Shown: positions 37,473 to 44,770 of the stretch, one piece after another
How the letters are laid out: every line of letters starts with the position of its first letter
How positions within the stretch are numbered: the stretch's first letter is position 1
Source: VRUE01 sp963702575
GTDB lineage: Bacteria > Actinomycetota > Thermoleophilia > Solirubrobacterales > 70-9
DNA: 64,000 nt
Reading direction: 5' to 3'
Assembly (NCBI GenBank): GCA_963702575.1
Contig: CAVPCU010000008.1
Location: 1 to 64,000, forward strand
Notes under the pieces: model-generated
What the model saw: only the letters and a program-made list of their open reading frames with translations
The model's database searches: none
Told to the model about the DNA's origin: nothing
Program-made: the position numbers and the translations under genes

Positions 37473-37877
37473 CTACCCGAGCGCCGGGCAGAGGCGTAGG
37501 CCGGCGGGGCGCAGGGCGCGGCGAACGCGCTTGTCGAAGGTGGCGACGCTTGCGTCGCGTGCCACCGCGGTCGCCAGGGCAAAGCCGTCAGCGAGGCTGA
37601 TGCCCCGGCCGCGGTGACGCGCGGCGTTGCGGGCCATCGTCGCGTCGGGGGCGGCGAGGCGGATGCCGAGCGCGGCGATCGCGTCGACGGCGGCGCGAAG
37701 GCTGCGCTCGTCTTCGGCGGGGCGGACCAGCGCCTCGGCGTAGTTGACCGTGCAGAGGAGCAGCTCGACCTGTTCGCCGATCAGCTGCTCGAACGCCCTG
37801 GCCGCAGCATCATGGTGGGCGTCGGCGCGGTCGAGCGCGGCGATCACCACGTCGGTGTCGAGGACGCAGGGACTCAA
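37473..37877 (-). CDS. PIN-domain toxin, VapC family
   Basis: 134 aa with MSPCVLDTDVVIAALDRADA (first Asp), CTVNYAEALVRP (Glu) and LADGFALATAVARDASVATF (Asp cluster), so the metal-binding set is complete. The start is a TTG overlapping the antitoxin stop (TTGA), chosen because VapC proteins begin a few residues before the VLDTD strand. Predicted endoribonuclease; transcribed with the AbrB-type antitoxin upstream. Confidence 0.88.
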   Translation of the reverse strand: MSPCVLDTDVVIAALDRADAHHDAAARAFEQLIGEQVELLLCTVNYAEALVRPAEDERSLRAAVDAIAALGIRLAAPDATMARNAARHRGRGISLADGFALATAVARDASVATFDKRVRRALRPAGLRLCPALG

Positions 37878-38092
37878 CGACGCTCTTCGGAGCGCAGGTC
37901 GTCGAGGTACCCGGGCCCATACAAGCCGTCGAACACCCCCAGCGCGTGGGTGAGGTCGGGCGCGGCGCGGTGGACGACGATCCGGTCCGGCCCGTCGGCG
38001 TCGATCGTCACCTCGTCGCCGGGCCGCAGGCCGGCGGCCTCGAGGCTCTCGACCGGCAAGGTGACCTGGTGCTTCGAAGAGATGCGCGGCAT
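37874..38092 (-). CDS. AbrB/SpoVT-type antitoxin
   Basis: 72 aa: PRISSKHQVTLPVESLEAAG, LRPGDEVTIDADGPDRIVVH form the AbrB DNA-binding hairpin; LYGPGYLDDLRSEERR is the probable toxin-binding tail. It lies under a palindromic operator whose centre holds the -10 box, so the complex probably represses its own promoter. Confidence 0.86.
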   Translation of the reverse strand: MPRISSKHQVTLPVESLEAAGLRPGDEVTIDADGPDRIVVHRAAPDLTHALGVFDGLYGPGYLDDLRSEERR

Positions 38093-38093
38093 A

Positions 38094-38113
38094 CCTTTAC
38101 TCTAGCGTAAAGG
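38094..38113 (-). promoter_or_regulatory. operator/-10 of the second vapBC operon
   Basis: Perfect 7-bp inverted repeat CCTTTAC/GTAAAGG (38094-38100, 38107-38113). On the minus strand TAGAGT (38104-38099) lies at its centre and ends 6 bp before the ATG at 38092. This is the same geometry as the DUF4143 operator at 12887. Confidence 0.65.
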
Positions 38114-38200
38114 CCTTCGCGCTTGGTCATGCAGAGACCGCCTGCGCAGAGCGGGCCGAGCTCGCCGTCCTCACGTGCAGGGCAGTAGGGCAGTCGATTG

Positions 38201-38237
38201 CGAAATAGTAGTCTCGAGCCTTACGAAATGGTAGTCT
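38201..38237 (+). promoter_or_regulatory. direct-repeat operator of the second DUF4143 gene
   Basis: CGAAATAGTAGTCT (38201-38214) and CGAAATGGTAGTCT (38224-38237) differ at one base and are spaced 23 bp start to start. The TAGTCT of the second copy ends 6 bp before the GTG at 38244 and can act as -10, predicting a leaderless mRNA. Confidence 0.6.
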
Positions 38238-38243
38238 AAGCAG

Positions 38244-39524
38244 GTGACCGGCCGGTCCTATGCTCCCCGCGTCGTCGATGCCGAGCTGGACGAGCTGATC
38301 GGCTCGGTCGCCGCGCTGGCGATCGAGGGGACCAAAGGCGTGGGCAAGACGGCGACGGCCTCGCGACGCGCCGCGAGCCGGCGGGAGCTGGACGATCCGA
38401 CCCAGCAACGCATCGCGATCGCCGAACCGTCGCGGTTGCTCGACGGTCCGCGGCCGGTGCTGATCGACGAGTGGCAGCACGTGCCCGAGTCCTGGGACCT
38501 GGTGCGCCGCGCGGTCGATGCGGGGGCGGAGCCGGGCAGCTTCCTGCTCACCGGCTCCTCGCGTCCGACTGAGCGCGGCTCCCACTCCGGCGCGGCGCGC
38601 ATCCTCAGCATCCGGATGCGGCCGCTGGCGCTCTCCGAGCGCGGCCTCGCCGCTCCAACCGTCAGCCTCGCCTCGCTGCTGGGGGGAGGACGGCCGCGGC
38701 TCTCCGGGGCCTGTCCGACCCGGCTCGAGGACTACGTCGAGGAGATCGTCTCCTCCGGCTTCCCGGGCCTTCGCTCATTGCCGGACCGCGCCCGCCGGGG
38801 CCATCTGGACGGCTATCTGCGACACATCGTCGACCGCGACTTCGAGGAGCTCGGGCACAACCTCCGCGACCCCGCCGGGCTGCGCCGCTGGATGGCCGCC
38901 TACGCGGCGGCCTCGTCCACCACCGCGTCATTCGAGACGATCCGCGATGCCGCCACCGGCGGCCACGGCGAGAAGCCGGCCAAGACCACCACCCTCCCCT
39001 ACCGCGACGTGCTCGAGCGGCTCTGGGTGCTCGACCCGGTGGAGGCCTGGCTGCCGACCCGCAACCGGATCTCGCGCCTCTCCTCCCCCCCGAAACACCA
39101 GCTCGCCGACCCGGCGCTCGCTGCCCGCCTGCTCGGCATCGACGCCGGCGCGCTGCTCGAGGGCCGCGCCGCCGGGCCTCCGCTTCCCCGCGACGGGACG
39201 CTGCTCGGCGCCCTCTTCGAGTCGCTGGTCACCCTCTCCATGCGCACCTACGCCCAGGCGGCGGAGGCAAGCGTCAAACACCTGCGCACCGCGGGCGGCC
39301 GGCACGAGGTGGATCTGATCGTCGAGCGGGCCGACGGGCGCATCGTCGCGGTCGAGGTCAAGCTCGCGCGCGACGTGAAGGACCGCGACACCGCGCACCT
39401 GCGCTGGCTGGCAGACCGGATAGGCGACGAACTGCTAGATGCGATCGTGATCAGCACCGGCGCCGAGGCCTACCGCCGCGCCGACGGGATCGGCGTGGTC
39501 CCCGCAGCGCTCCTCGGCCCCTGA
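38244..39524 (+). CDS. AAA ATPase with C-terminal DUF4143/PD-(D/E)XK-like domain
   Basis: 426 aa. Walker A is GTKGVGKT (residues 29-36), Walker B is PVLIDEWQHVPE and the sensor is FLLTGSSRP. The C-terminal domain reads HLRTAGGRHEVDLIVERA followed by VAVEVKLAR, the acidic/Lys signature of a PD-(D/E)XK fold. The role of this family is not established. It is a stand-alone gene flanked by toxin-antitoxin pairs, with direct repeats at its promoter. It shares little sequence with the members at 12919 and 46033 outside the motifs, so these are not recent duplicates. Confidence 0.88.
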   Translation: MTGRSYAPRVVDAELDELIGSVAALAIEGTKGVGKTATASRRAASRRELDDPTQQRIAIAEPSRLLDGPRPVLIDEWQHVPESWDLVRRAVDAGAEPGSFLLTGSSRPTERGSHSGAARILSIRMRPLALSERGLAAPTVSLASLLGGGRPRLSGACPTRLEDYVEEIVSSGFPGLRSLPDRARRGHLDGYLRHIVDRDFEELGHNLRDPAGLRRWMAAYAAASSTTASFETIRDAATGGHGEKPAKTTTLPYRDVLERLWVLDPVEAWLPTRNRISRLSSPPKHQLADPALAARLLGIDAGALLEGRAAGPPLPRDGTLLGALFESLVTLSMRTYAQAAEASVKHLRTAGGRHEVDLIVERADGRIVAVEVKLARDVKDRDTAHLRWLADRIGDELLDAIVISTGAEAYRRADGIGVVPAALLGP

Positions 39525-39535
39525 GAGATGGGATC

Positions 39536-39574
39536 GCGCTGCCGGAGGCGCTCGATCGAATACAGCGGCAGCGC
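39536..39574. terminator. bidirectional hairpin between convergent genes
   Basis: GCGCTGCCG (39536-39544) pairs perfectly with CGGCAGCGC (39566-39574) across a 21-nt loop, between the convergent DUF4143 and vapC genes. No T-tract. Confidence 0.4.
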
Positions 39575-39578
39575 TCGC

Positions 39579-39968
39579 TCACCACAGAGTGGGAACTCCG
39601 TGAGCGGCGATGCCCGGGTCGCACGTGACCAGCGGCACCCCCTCCACCATCGCCTGGGCGACGAGGAGGCGGTCGAAGGGATCGCGTTGCACCTTGCCGC
39701 CCAGCTTCACGTAGGGAAGGCGGCGGTAGGCGGCCGCGTGCGCGGTCGAGATCGGCAGCAGGGAGAAGCCCTCGGCGAGCAGCTCCTCCGCCCAGCCCTC
39801 GGCGGCCTCGAGCTTGCCGAGCGAGGCTTTGATCGAGACCTCGAGCAGGGTCCCGGCGCTGAAAAGGGGCTCTTCGGCGCCGGCGATGGCCTCGCGAGCG
39901 GGGTCGGAGAGACGCGGATCGTCGCCCAGCCACCAGAGGATGGCGTGGGTGTCGGCGAGCAGCCTCAG
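39579..39968 (-). CDS. PIN-domain toxin of a Phd/VapC-type pair (CTG start)
   Basis: 129 aa: LLADTHAILWWLGDDPRLSD is the typical start of this PIN subfamily (usually M-R-L-L-L-D-T-H). The conserved Glu is in LLEVSIKASLGKLE and the Asp cluster in RDPFDRLLVAQAM and LVTCDP. The only initiation codon giving the family N-terminus is a CTG at 39968 that overlaps the antitoxin TGA (CTGA), so synthesis likely depends on termination-reinitiation from the antitoxin. Predicted RNase. Confidence 0.85.
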   Translation of the reverse strand: MRLLADTHAILWWLGDDPRLSDPAREAIAGAEEPLFSAGTLLEVSIKASLGKLEAAEGWAEELLAEGFSLLPISTAHAAAYRRLPYVKLGGKVQRDPFDRLLVAQAMVEGVPLVTCDPGIAAHGVPTLW

Positions 39969-40207
39969 TCGCGAACCCCGATGGCCCGGGCTACGTCGTC
40001 GGGCCAGGAGTCGAAGTCCTCGGCCACCACGATCCGTCCGGCCAGGGCACCGGGCTTGCGTCGGGCGGTGGGAGAGCTGGCCAGCGGGACGAGCTGGACG
40101 ACCGGCTGCTTGCCGCGCCGCAACTCGACCCTCTCCCCTTCCTCTGCCAGAGCGATCAGCTTCGAGAGGTTGGTCTTGGCCTCGCCGATGGAGAAGGTGC
40201 GGGTCAT
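39965..40207 (-). CDS. Phd/YefM-family antitoxin
   Basis: 80 aa: MTRTFSIGEAKTNLSKLIAL and ALAEEGERVELRRGKQPVVQ, then LVPLA, are diagnostic of the Phd/YefM DNA-binding fold. The C-terminal tail (VVAEDFDSWPDDVARAIGVR) matches antitoxins paired with this PIN subfamily. TACCCT (40219-40214) ends 6 bp before the ATG, and a 7-bp inverted repeat lies just upstream. Confidence 0.88.
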   Translation of the reverse strand: MTRTFSIGEAKTNLSKLIALAEEGERVELRRGKQPVVQLVPLASSPTARRKPGALAGRIVVAEDFDSWPDDVARAIGVRD

Positions 40208-40226
40208 GGGGGGAGGGTACCAGCCA

Positions 40227-40247
40227 GGTTGGCCAGGTTAGCCAACC
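40227..40247 (-). promoter_or_regulatory. operator of the phd/vapC pair
   Basis: GGTTGGC/GCCAACC perfect arms (40227-40233, 40241-40247), overlapped by two direct copies of GCCAGGTT. It lies 8 bp behind the -10 box TACCCT of the antitoxin gene, in position to control it. Confidence 0.5.
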
Positions 40248-40280
40248 CCGCACCCCGCGTCGCCGATCGACTGTCGTGGG

Positions 40281-40289
40281 TGATAGCAT
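40281..40289 (+). promoter_or_regulatory. extended -10 promoter of the RHH/vapC pair
   Basis: TGATAGCAT is a TGn-extended -10 (TAGCAT at 40284-40289) ending 8 bp before the ATG. The same 11 bases TGATAGCATCG occur at 49654-49664 before a sulfotransferase gene. Confidence 0.5.
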
Positions 40290-40297
40290 CGTGCATC

Positions 40298-40525
40298 ATG
40301 AATCGCCGAACTACGGTCAGCGCCGACGTCGAGGCGCTTGCGACGCTCGAGGCCGAGGCGCTCAGGCGCGGCGACAGCCTCAGTGCCGTGCTCGCGGAGG
40401 CGGTCGAGGAGAAGGCGGTCACGATCAGGCGAGCGCATCGCCCCCGGCTGGGGCTCGGGCGCTCCACCGACGGCGGCAGCGCAGCTGAGAGCGCCACCGA
40501 GCCGGTCGCGCGGCCACCCGCGTAG
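40298..40525 (+). CDS. ribbon-helix-helix-type antitoxin
   Basis: 75 aa: NRRTTVSADVEALATLEAEA, LRRGDSLSAVLAEAVEEKA has the strand-helix-helix pattern of RHH antitoxins, with a disordered C-terminal tail (about 30 residues) for toxin binding. The ATG at 40298 is chosen over an upstream in-frame start because the extended -10 promoter overlaps the latter. Directly abuts the toxin gene. Confidence 0.78.
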   Translation: MNRRTTVSADVEALATLEAEALRRGDSLSAVLAEAVEEKAVTIRRAHRPRLGLGRSTDGGSAAESATEPVARPPA

Positions 40526-40942
40526 GTGGCGCTGGTCCTGGACACGAGTGTGCTGCTTGCGGCGCTCGACGCCGCCGATCCCGATCACGGGCCCTGCGCC
40601 GAGCTGATCTCCGGGGCGAGTGAGGATCTGATCGTCCCCGCGCTCGTCCTGGGCGAGCTCGACTACTGGTGCCACGAGCGACTGACGCCCGATGCCTGGC
40701 TCACGTTCCTGGAGGACGTGCTGAGCGGCGCCTACAGCGTGGACAACCCCACGCACGGCGACCTGGCCCGCTGCCACGCGCTCCAGCGCACCTACGCCGA
40801 CCTGAAGGTGGGGGTCGTCGACGCCAGCGTGCTCGCGGTGGTGGAGAGGCTCGGAGAGCCGAAGCTCGCCACGCTCGACCATCGCCACTTCGGCGTGATG
40901 CGGCCGCGTCATGTGGAGGCGCTGGAGCTCCTGCCGAGCTAG
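40526..40942 (+). CDS. PIN-domain toxin, VapC family
   Basis: 138 aa: ALVLDTSVLLAALDAADPDH (first Asp), VPALVLGELDYWCHERL (Glu), LKVGVVDASVLAVVERLGEP (Asp) and TLDHRHFGVMRP. The PIN active site is complete. It starts at a GTG immediately after the antitoxin TAG with no gap. The TLDHRHF ending is typical of a VapC subgroup of Actinobacteria. Confidence 0.88.
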   Translation: MALVLDTSVLLAALDAADPDHGPCAELISGASEDLIVPALVLGELDYWCHERLTPDAWLTFLEDVLSGAYSVDNPTHGDLARCHALQRTYADLKVGVVDASVLAVVERLGEPKLATLDHRHFGVMRPRHVEALELLPS

Positions 40943-40998
40943 GCGGCCAAGGAGGTCCCTGCCTCGGCGTCAACAGGTCCGGCGCTAGACTGAGATCC

Positions 40999-41160
40999 AT
41001 GGCAGCGAAGGCGCTCACCGGCTCTATTGAGGAGATGCGGACGGCACGTGCGCTCCGCCTGGAGGCGGATCGCAATGCCCCGATGAGCGAGCGCCTGGCG
41101 CGCGTGCACGCTCTCTGCAAGCAGATGAGCGCGATCAAGGGCGCGGCCAGGGCACGTTGA
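40999..41160 (+). CDS. small protein, likely antitoxin of a nucleotidyltransferase pair
   Basis: 53 aa: MAAKALTGSIEEMRTARALR, LEADRNAPMSERLARVHALC, KQMSAIKGAARAR; basic and helical. It fits the short partner that precedes nucleotidyltransferase toxin genes. TAGACT (40986-40991) ends 7 bp before the ATG, so it is probably leaderless. The stop overlaps the next start by TTGA. Confidence 0.65.
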   Translation: MAAKALTGSIEEMRTARALRLEADRNAPMSERLARVHALCKQMSAIKGAARAR

Positions 41161-41627
41161 CGGAGTTCGACCTTCGTGCGCTGCTGGAGGCGCTGAACCG
41201 CAGAGAGGTTCGATTCGTCGTGATCGGAGGGGTTGCGGTCGGCGCACACGGCTACGTGCGGGGGACCGAGGACCTGGATCTCGTTCCCGATCCCGGCCCG
41301 GACAACCTGAAACGCCTGACCCGCGCCCTGGCAGAGCTGGAATCCACCCTTCCCACGGTCGAGGAAAGGCCCTTCGACCCGGCGACCGACGCAGCCGTGA
41401 TCCGGCGCGGCGGCAACGTCACCGCGATGACCATGTTCGGAGAACTCGACGTGGTTCAACGCGCGCGGGGCGTGCCGAGCTACTCGCAGCTCGAGAAGGA
41501 CGCGGTGGACAGCGAGCTGCTGGGTGTTCCCGTGCGAGTGTGCTCGCTCACCAAGCTGCGCGAGATGAAGGAGGCGCAGGGGCGCGAGCAGGACCGGGCA
41601 GACCTGGCCAACCTGCCCGAAGACTGA
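41157..41627 (+). CDS. nucleotidyltransferase-fold toxin (MNT/AbiEii-like)
   Basis: 156 aa. FVVIGGVAVGAHGYVRGTED followed by LDLVPDP supplies the GG and D-x-D (DLDL) of the nucleotidyltransferase active site. VRVCSLTKLREMKEAQGREQ and RADLANL form the conserved C-terminal helices. Related toxins transfer nucleotides to tRNA or to proteins. The TTG start overlaps the upstream stop, so it is translationally coupled to the putative antitoxin. This is the intact version of the remnant at 14845. Confidence 0.82.
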   Translation: MTEFDLRALLEALNRREVRFVVIGGVAVGAHGYVRGTEDLDLVPDPGPDNLKRLTRALAELESTLPTVEERPFDPATDAAVIRRGGNVTAMTMFGELDVVQRARGVPSYSQLEKDAVDSELLGVPVRVCSLTKLREMKEAQGREQDRADLANLPED

Positions 41628-41635
41628 CCCGGGTG

Positions 41636-41657
41636 GCCGGCGCGTGCCGGCGCCGGC
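41636..41657. terminator. bidirectional hairpin between convergent genes
   Basis: Perfect GCCGGCGC/GCGCCGGC stem with a 6-nt loop, occupying the whole gap between the nucleotidyltransferase stop and the stop of the His-rich protein gene. GC-only stem without a T-tract. Confidence 0.5.
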
Positions 41658-42782
41658 TCAGTGTTTCTTCTTGGCCTGGGTGAGCAGGACGGTGGAGGTG
41701 ACTACGCCGGTTCCGGTGGCCGTGGCGAAGAGATTGCCGTGCTTGCGGAGTTCGCGCTTGGCGCGGCCGGAGAGCTTGACGCTGAGCGTTTCGGACTCGC
41801 CTTCCTCGAGGTTGAACGGGGCGATGCCGATCACCACGGTCGGGGTCCTTCTGCCTTTCTTGACTTTGGCGGCGAGGATGAGGGTGTTTTCGCAGGGACC
41901 GCCGGAGCAGGTGATCGTGACGGCCGCCTTGCCGTGCTTGACGCTCGCGGTCGGGCCGACGGTGACCTTGCCTTCTCCTGGCGGAGGCGGTTCGGCTTCG
42001 TCGAAGGTCGCGGTGACGGTGGTATCGGAGCCGATCGTCACCGTGCAGACGCCGGTTCCGGCGCAGCCGCCGCCCGTCCATCCCTCGAAGGTCGAGCCGC
42101 TGTCGGGGTCGGCGACGAGTTTGACGGTTTCGCCTTTTTCGAATTCGGCCGAGCATTCGTGGCCGCAGTAGATGCCTTCGGGGAGGCTGGCGATCGAACC
42201 GGAGCCGCTACCGGCCTTCTTGACCTCGAGGGTGAACACGGGCGGCGGTTCGGCTTCGAAGCTCGCGGTCACCGTGACGTCTTCTTCCATCTTCACCACG
42301 CAGGTTTCGGTGCCCGAGCAGCCGCCGCCCGACCAGCCGGTGAAGATCGAGCCGGCCGCTGCGGTGGCGGTGAGCGTCACTTCGGTGTGTTCTTCGAAGC
42401 CGGCCGCGCATTCGAAGCCGCACTGGATCCCCGCGGGGGAGCTGGTGACGGAGCCAGAGCCGCTGCCTTCCTTTTCCACTTCCAGCGTGTGCGAGGGGCA
42501 GTAGGGGGGCATGCATTCGTGTTCGTGTTCGTGATGGCCGTGGTGGCCGTGATGGCCGCCGTGGTCGTGGTGGTGACCGCCATGGTCGCCGCCTTCGTGA
42601 TCTCCGTGGTGACCCCCGTGATCGCCGCCTTCGTGATCGCCGTGATGGCCACCGTGATCGCCATGGCCGCCTCCGTGGCCGCCGTGGTGGTCTCCGCCGC
42701 CGCCGGCGAAAGAGGCAGACGGCAGCGCCAGCGCCCAGAGGGCGAGAGCCCCAGCCAGCAGCAGCAACCCGGTCCGCTTCAC
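41658..42782 (-). CDS. secreted His-rich protein with InlB-like repeats
   Basis: About 374 aa from the GTG at 42782 (VKRTGLLLLAGALALWALAL, signal peptide ending SASFA). The mature N-terminus is a stretch of about 65 residues made almost only of Gly, His, Asp and Glu (GGDHGGHHGDHEGGDHGG), a likely divalent-metal-binding segment. Two InlB-like repeats with four Cys each follow (FTLEVKKAGSGSGSIASLPE; WTGGGCAGTGVC), then a C-terminal beta domain (VKHGKAAVTITCSGGPCENT) like that ending the 2875-aa protein. It is related to the surface operon proteins but separate. Possible extracellular zinc or copper binder. Confidence 0.8.
   Translation of the reverse strand: MKRTGLLLLAGALALWALALPSASFAGGGGDHHGGHGGGHGDHGGHHGDHEGGDHGGHHGDHEGGDHGGHHHDHGGHHGHHGHHEHEHECMPPYCPSHTLEVEKEGSGSGSVTSSPAGIQCGFECAAGFEEHTEVTLTATAAAGSIFTGWSGGGCSGTETCVVKMEEDVTVTASFEAEPPPVFTLEVKKAGSGSGSIASLPEGIYCGHECSAEFEKGETVKLVADPDSGSTFEGWTGGGCAGTGVCTVTIGSDTTVTATFDEAEPPPPGEGKVTVGPTASVKHGKAAVTITCSGGPCENTLILAAKVKKGRRTPTVVIGIAPFNLEEGESETLSVKLSGRAKRELRKHGNLFATATGTGVVTSTVLLTQAKKKH
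42515..42705 (-). repeat. Gly-Asp-His tandem coding repeat
   Basis: Imperfect tandem units of about 24-36 bp encoding DHGGHHGDHEGG variants. About 26 His in about 65 residues, in the N-terminal part of the mature protein. Confidence 0.75.
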
Positions 42783-42866
42783 GGCCGTTTCACAGTACCA
42801 GAGGTCGCGCGACTCATACACATACCGTGTTAGTACCAAAACAGGTAGTAGTAATTACCCACACAC

Positions 42867-44290
42867 TCACCGAAGCCGCCAGGCAAGGCTCGTTTCGCCG
42901 CCCTGCCTGGCCCGCAGGACGCCCGCGGCGCCGGCTTCGACGCGGGCGAGGAAGATCCGGTCGGCGCCGGCGGCGAGGCGGGCCAGCGGCGCCCAGCGCC
43001 CGCCGGCCCGTCGTTCGACGACGAGCGGCCCGGGCGCGGGCGCCTTGCCCCAGACGAGCGTCTCGGCACCGGCGACCGCGGTGGGCGACGAAGGGGAAGC
43101 GGAAGGCGTCGTAGGCCGGCTTGGGCGGTGCCATCGAGGAAGAAGAGGCCGCTCTGCTGGGTCGCGGCGAAGCCAGCCGTCCCCGGGTCCTGGTCGCGCA
43201 GGTACCACCAGACCACGGCGCTGACGCCCTCGCTCCAGAGGCGGTACAGCGCCTCGGCGAGGAAGCGGGCGTGGAGGGCGAGCGGCACGCCGCGGGGGTC
43301 GGGCGGGCTCGAGTCCCACCAGATCTCCGGCGCCCAGAAGGGCTTGGGGCGGGCCGGCAGGGCGCGCCCGGTCCGCACCGCCCGGCGCACGATCGCGCTG
43401 AGGCGGCCGATGTCGGGGATCGAGGCGTCGAGCGGGCTGAGCGCGCCTTCGTCGGGGCCGGCGACGTCGATCGGGTTGTGGGCGGCGATGTCGAAGTGCG
43501 CCGGGTCGGGGCAGTCGACGGGTTGCAGCGCCGCGCCGCGCAGGCAGAGCAGCGAGCGCCAGAACCAGACCGGCGGGACGCGGCTCCCCCCCGTCCGCGC
43601 GTCCCCGTAGGGCGCCAGGCCGCCGACGAGGACCTTCGCCCGGGGGCTGGCGGCGTGGATCCCGGCGTAGGCGGCGTTGAGCATCGCCCGGTAGTGGGCC
43701 GGGCCGACCAGCTCGCCCCCCTGCCAGAGGGGGCTGAGGTGTTCGGCGAGGTTCTCCTCGGCCCAGATCTCGAAGTAGCGCACGCGCGGCAGCGGCCCGG
43801 CGGCGGGGTGGGCGGGGTCGACGAAGCCGCCCGAGTAGCGCGCCGCGAGCGCCTGGGCGAACTGCCCCAGCGCCGCCGGCTGCGGCAGCCAGGTGCCGGC
43901 CAGCGCCGTGCTCGGGCGACCCGGCCCCTCGGCCCAGGCCGGCGCGGTGCTGATGTCGAGCAGCGGCTGCAGACCGTGGGCGGCGGCGCTGCGGATCGAG
44001 GCGTCGAGCGGTTCCCAGCGGTAGGCGGGGTCGGCCGGGTCGGCGGCATCGAAGCCGGCCGGGGGCGCCTTCGGCGCGATCGTCGACCAGACGGCGTCGA
44101 GGGCGACGAGGCTCGCCCGCGCTTCGCCCGCCCGCGCCAGCCATTCTTCGCGCAGCGCCGGGTCGGGGCTGGCGAAGGCGGGGTCGGCGACGCCGAGCCT
44201 GAGGCCGTGCGCCGCGGCGACGGCCGCCGAGTGGGCGCCGAGCGCCAACCCGGCGAGGGCGATGGCGAGGGCGAGGGCGGCTCGCCTCAC
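42867..44290 (-). CDS. secreted glycoside-hydrolase-like protein (frameshifted)
   Basis: About 475 aa after correction. Signal peptide RRAALALAIALAGLALGAHS; TIM-barrel-type segments with candidate catalytic Glu in RYFEIWAEENLAEHLSP (acid/base, like the W-N-E-P-N region of GH5/GH39) and in FWAPEIWWDSSPPD (nucleophile). The C-terminal domain (VVERRAGGRWAPLARLAAGA) resembles a small beta module. Frameshifts at about 43128 and 43085 are needed to join the parts. The start is a GTG overlapping the upstream stop. Family membership is inferred from motifs only; substrate unknown, possibly the cell's own or a plant polysaccharide. Confidence 0.65.
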
Positions 44291-44730
44291 CTGACCGCCG
44301 TGCGGCGACGGCGTGCGACGGCGAAGGCGAGCGCCGCGGCGGCCATCCCCATCAGGGCGAGCGGGAAGGCGGCGCCCAGGCCCGGCCGCCCGGGTATCCG
44401 CAGTGCCGAGGCCGGCGCCGCCGGCGCGACCCGGCCGGCGCGCGCGGGGCGGGGCGGGGCGGTCTGCGCCACCGCCCGCGCCATCGCCTGCCCGGGCGCG
44501 CCGCGGCCGCGCAGGGCCTGCGCCGTGGCCGGGCTGAGGTCGCCTTCGCGCACCGCGTCTTCTTCGCGCTTGCTCGGGTCGGGCGCGCGCGGCCCGGCCG
44601 AGGCCGGCAGCGTCTCGTAGTACTGGTCGGCCTCGGAGTTGCCGGGCGGCGCGAGCGAGCGGGCCGCGGCGCCGGCGGGCAAAGCCAGCGCCAAGGCCAG
44701 CAGCAGCGCGAGTGTCCCAACTCTCCACAT
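44287..44730 (-). CDS. small secreted protein with C-terminal membrane anchor
   Basis: 147 aa from the ATG at 44730 (GGAGGG site just upstream): signal peptide WRVGTLALLLALALALPAGA, a polar Pro/Ala-rich middle (LPASAGPRAPDPSKREEDAV), then a hydrophobic segment GLGAAFPLALMGMAAAALAF ending in RRRRTAVR. Signal peptide plus C-terminal helix plus Arg cluster gives an outward-facing anchored protein. The PGRPG before the helix might be a sorting motif, but I cannot assign a sortase class. It overlaps the glycoside-hydrolase start by GTGA, so the two are coupled. Confidence 0.65.
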   Translation of the reverse strand: MWRVGTLALLLALALALPAGAAARSLAPPGNSEADQYYETLPASAGPRAPDPSKREEDAVREGDLSPATAQALRGRGAPGQAMARAVAQTAPPRPARAGRVAPAAPASALRIPGRPGLGAAFPLALMGMAAAALAFAVARRRRTAVR

Positions 44731-44770
44731 CCCTCCAGAGAGAGTAAACACGCCAGACCGCAAATAGAAG

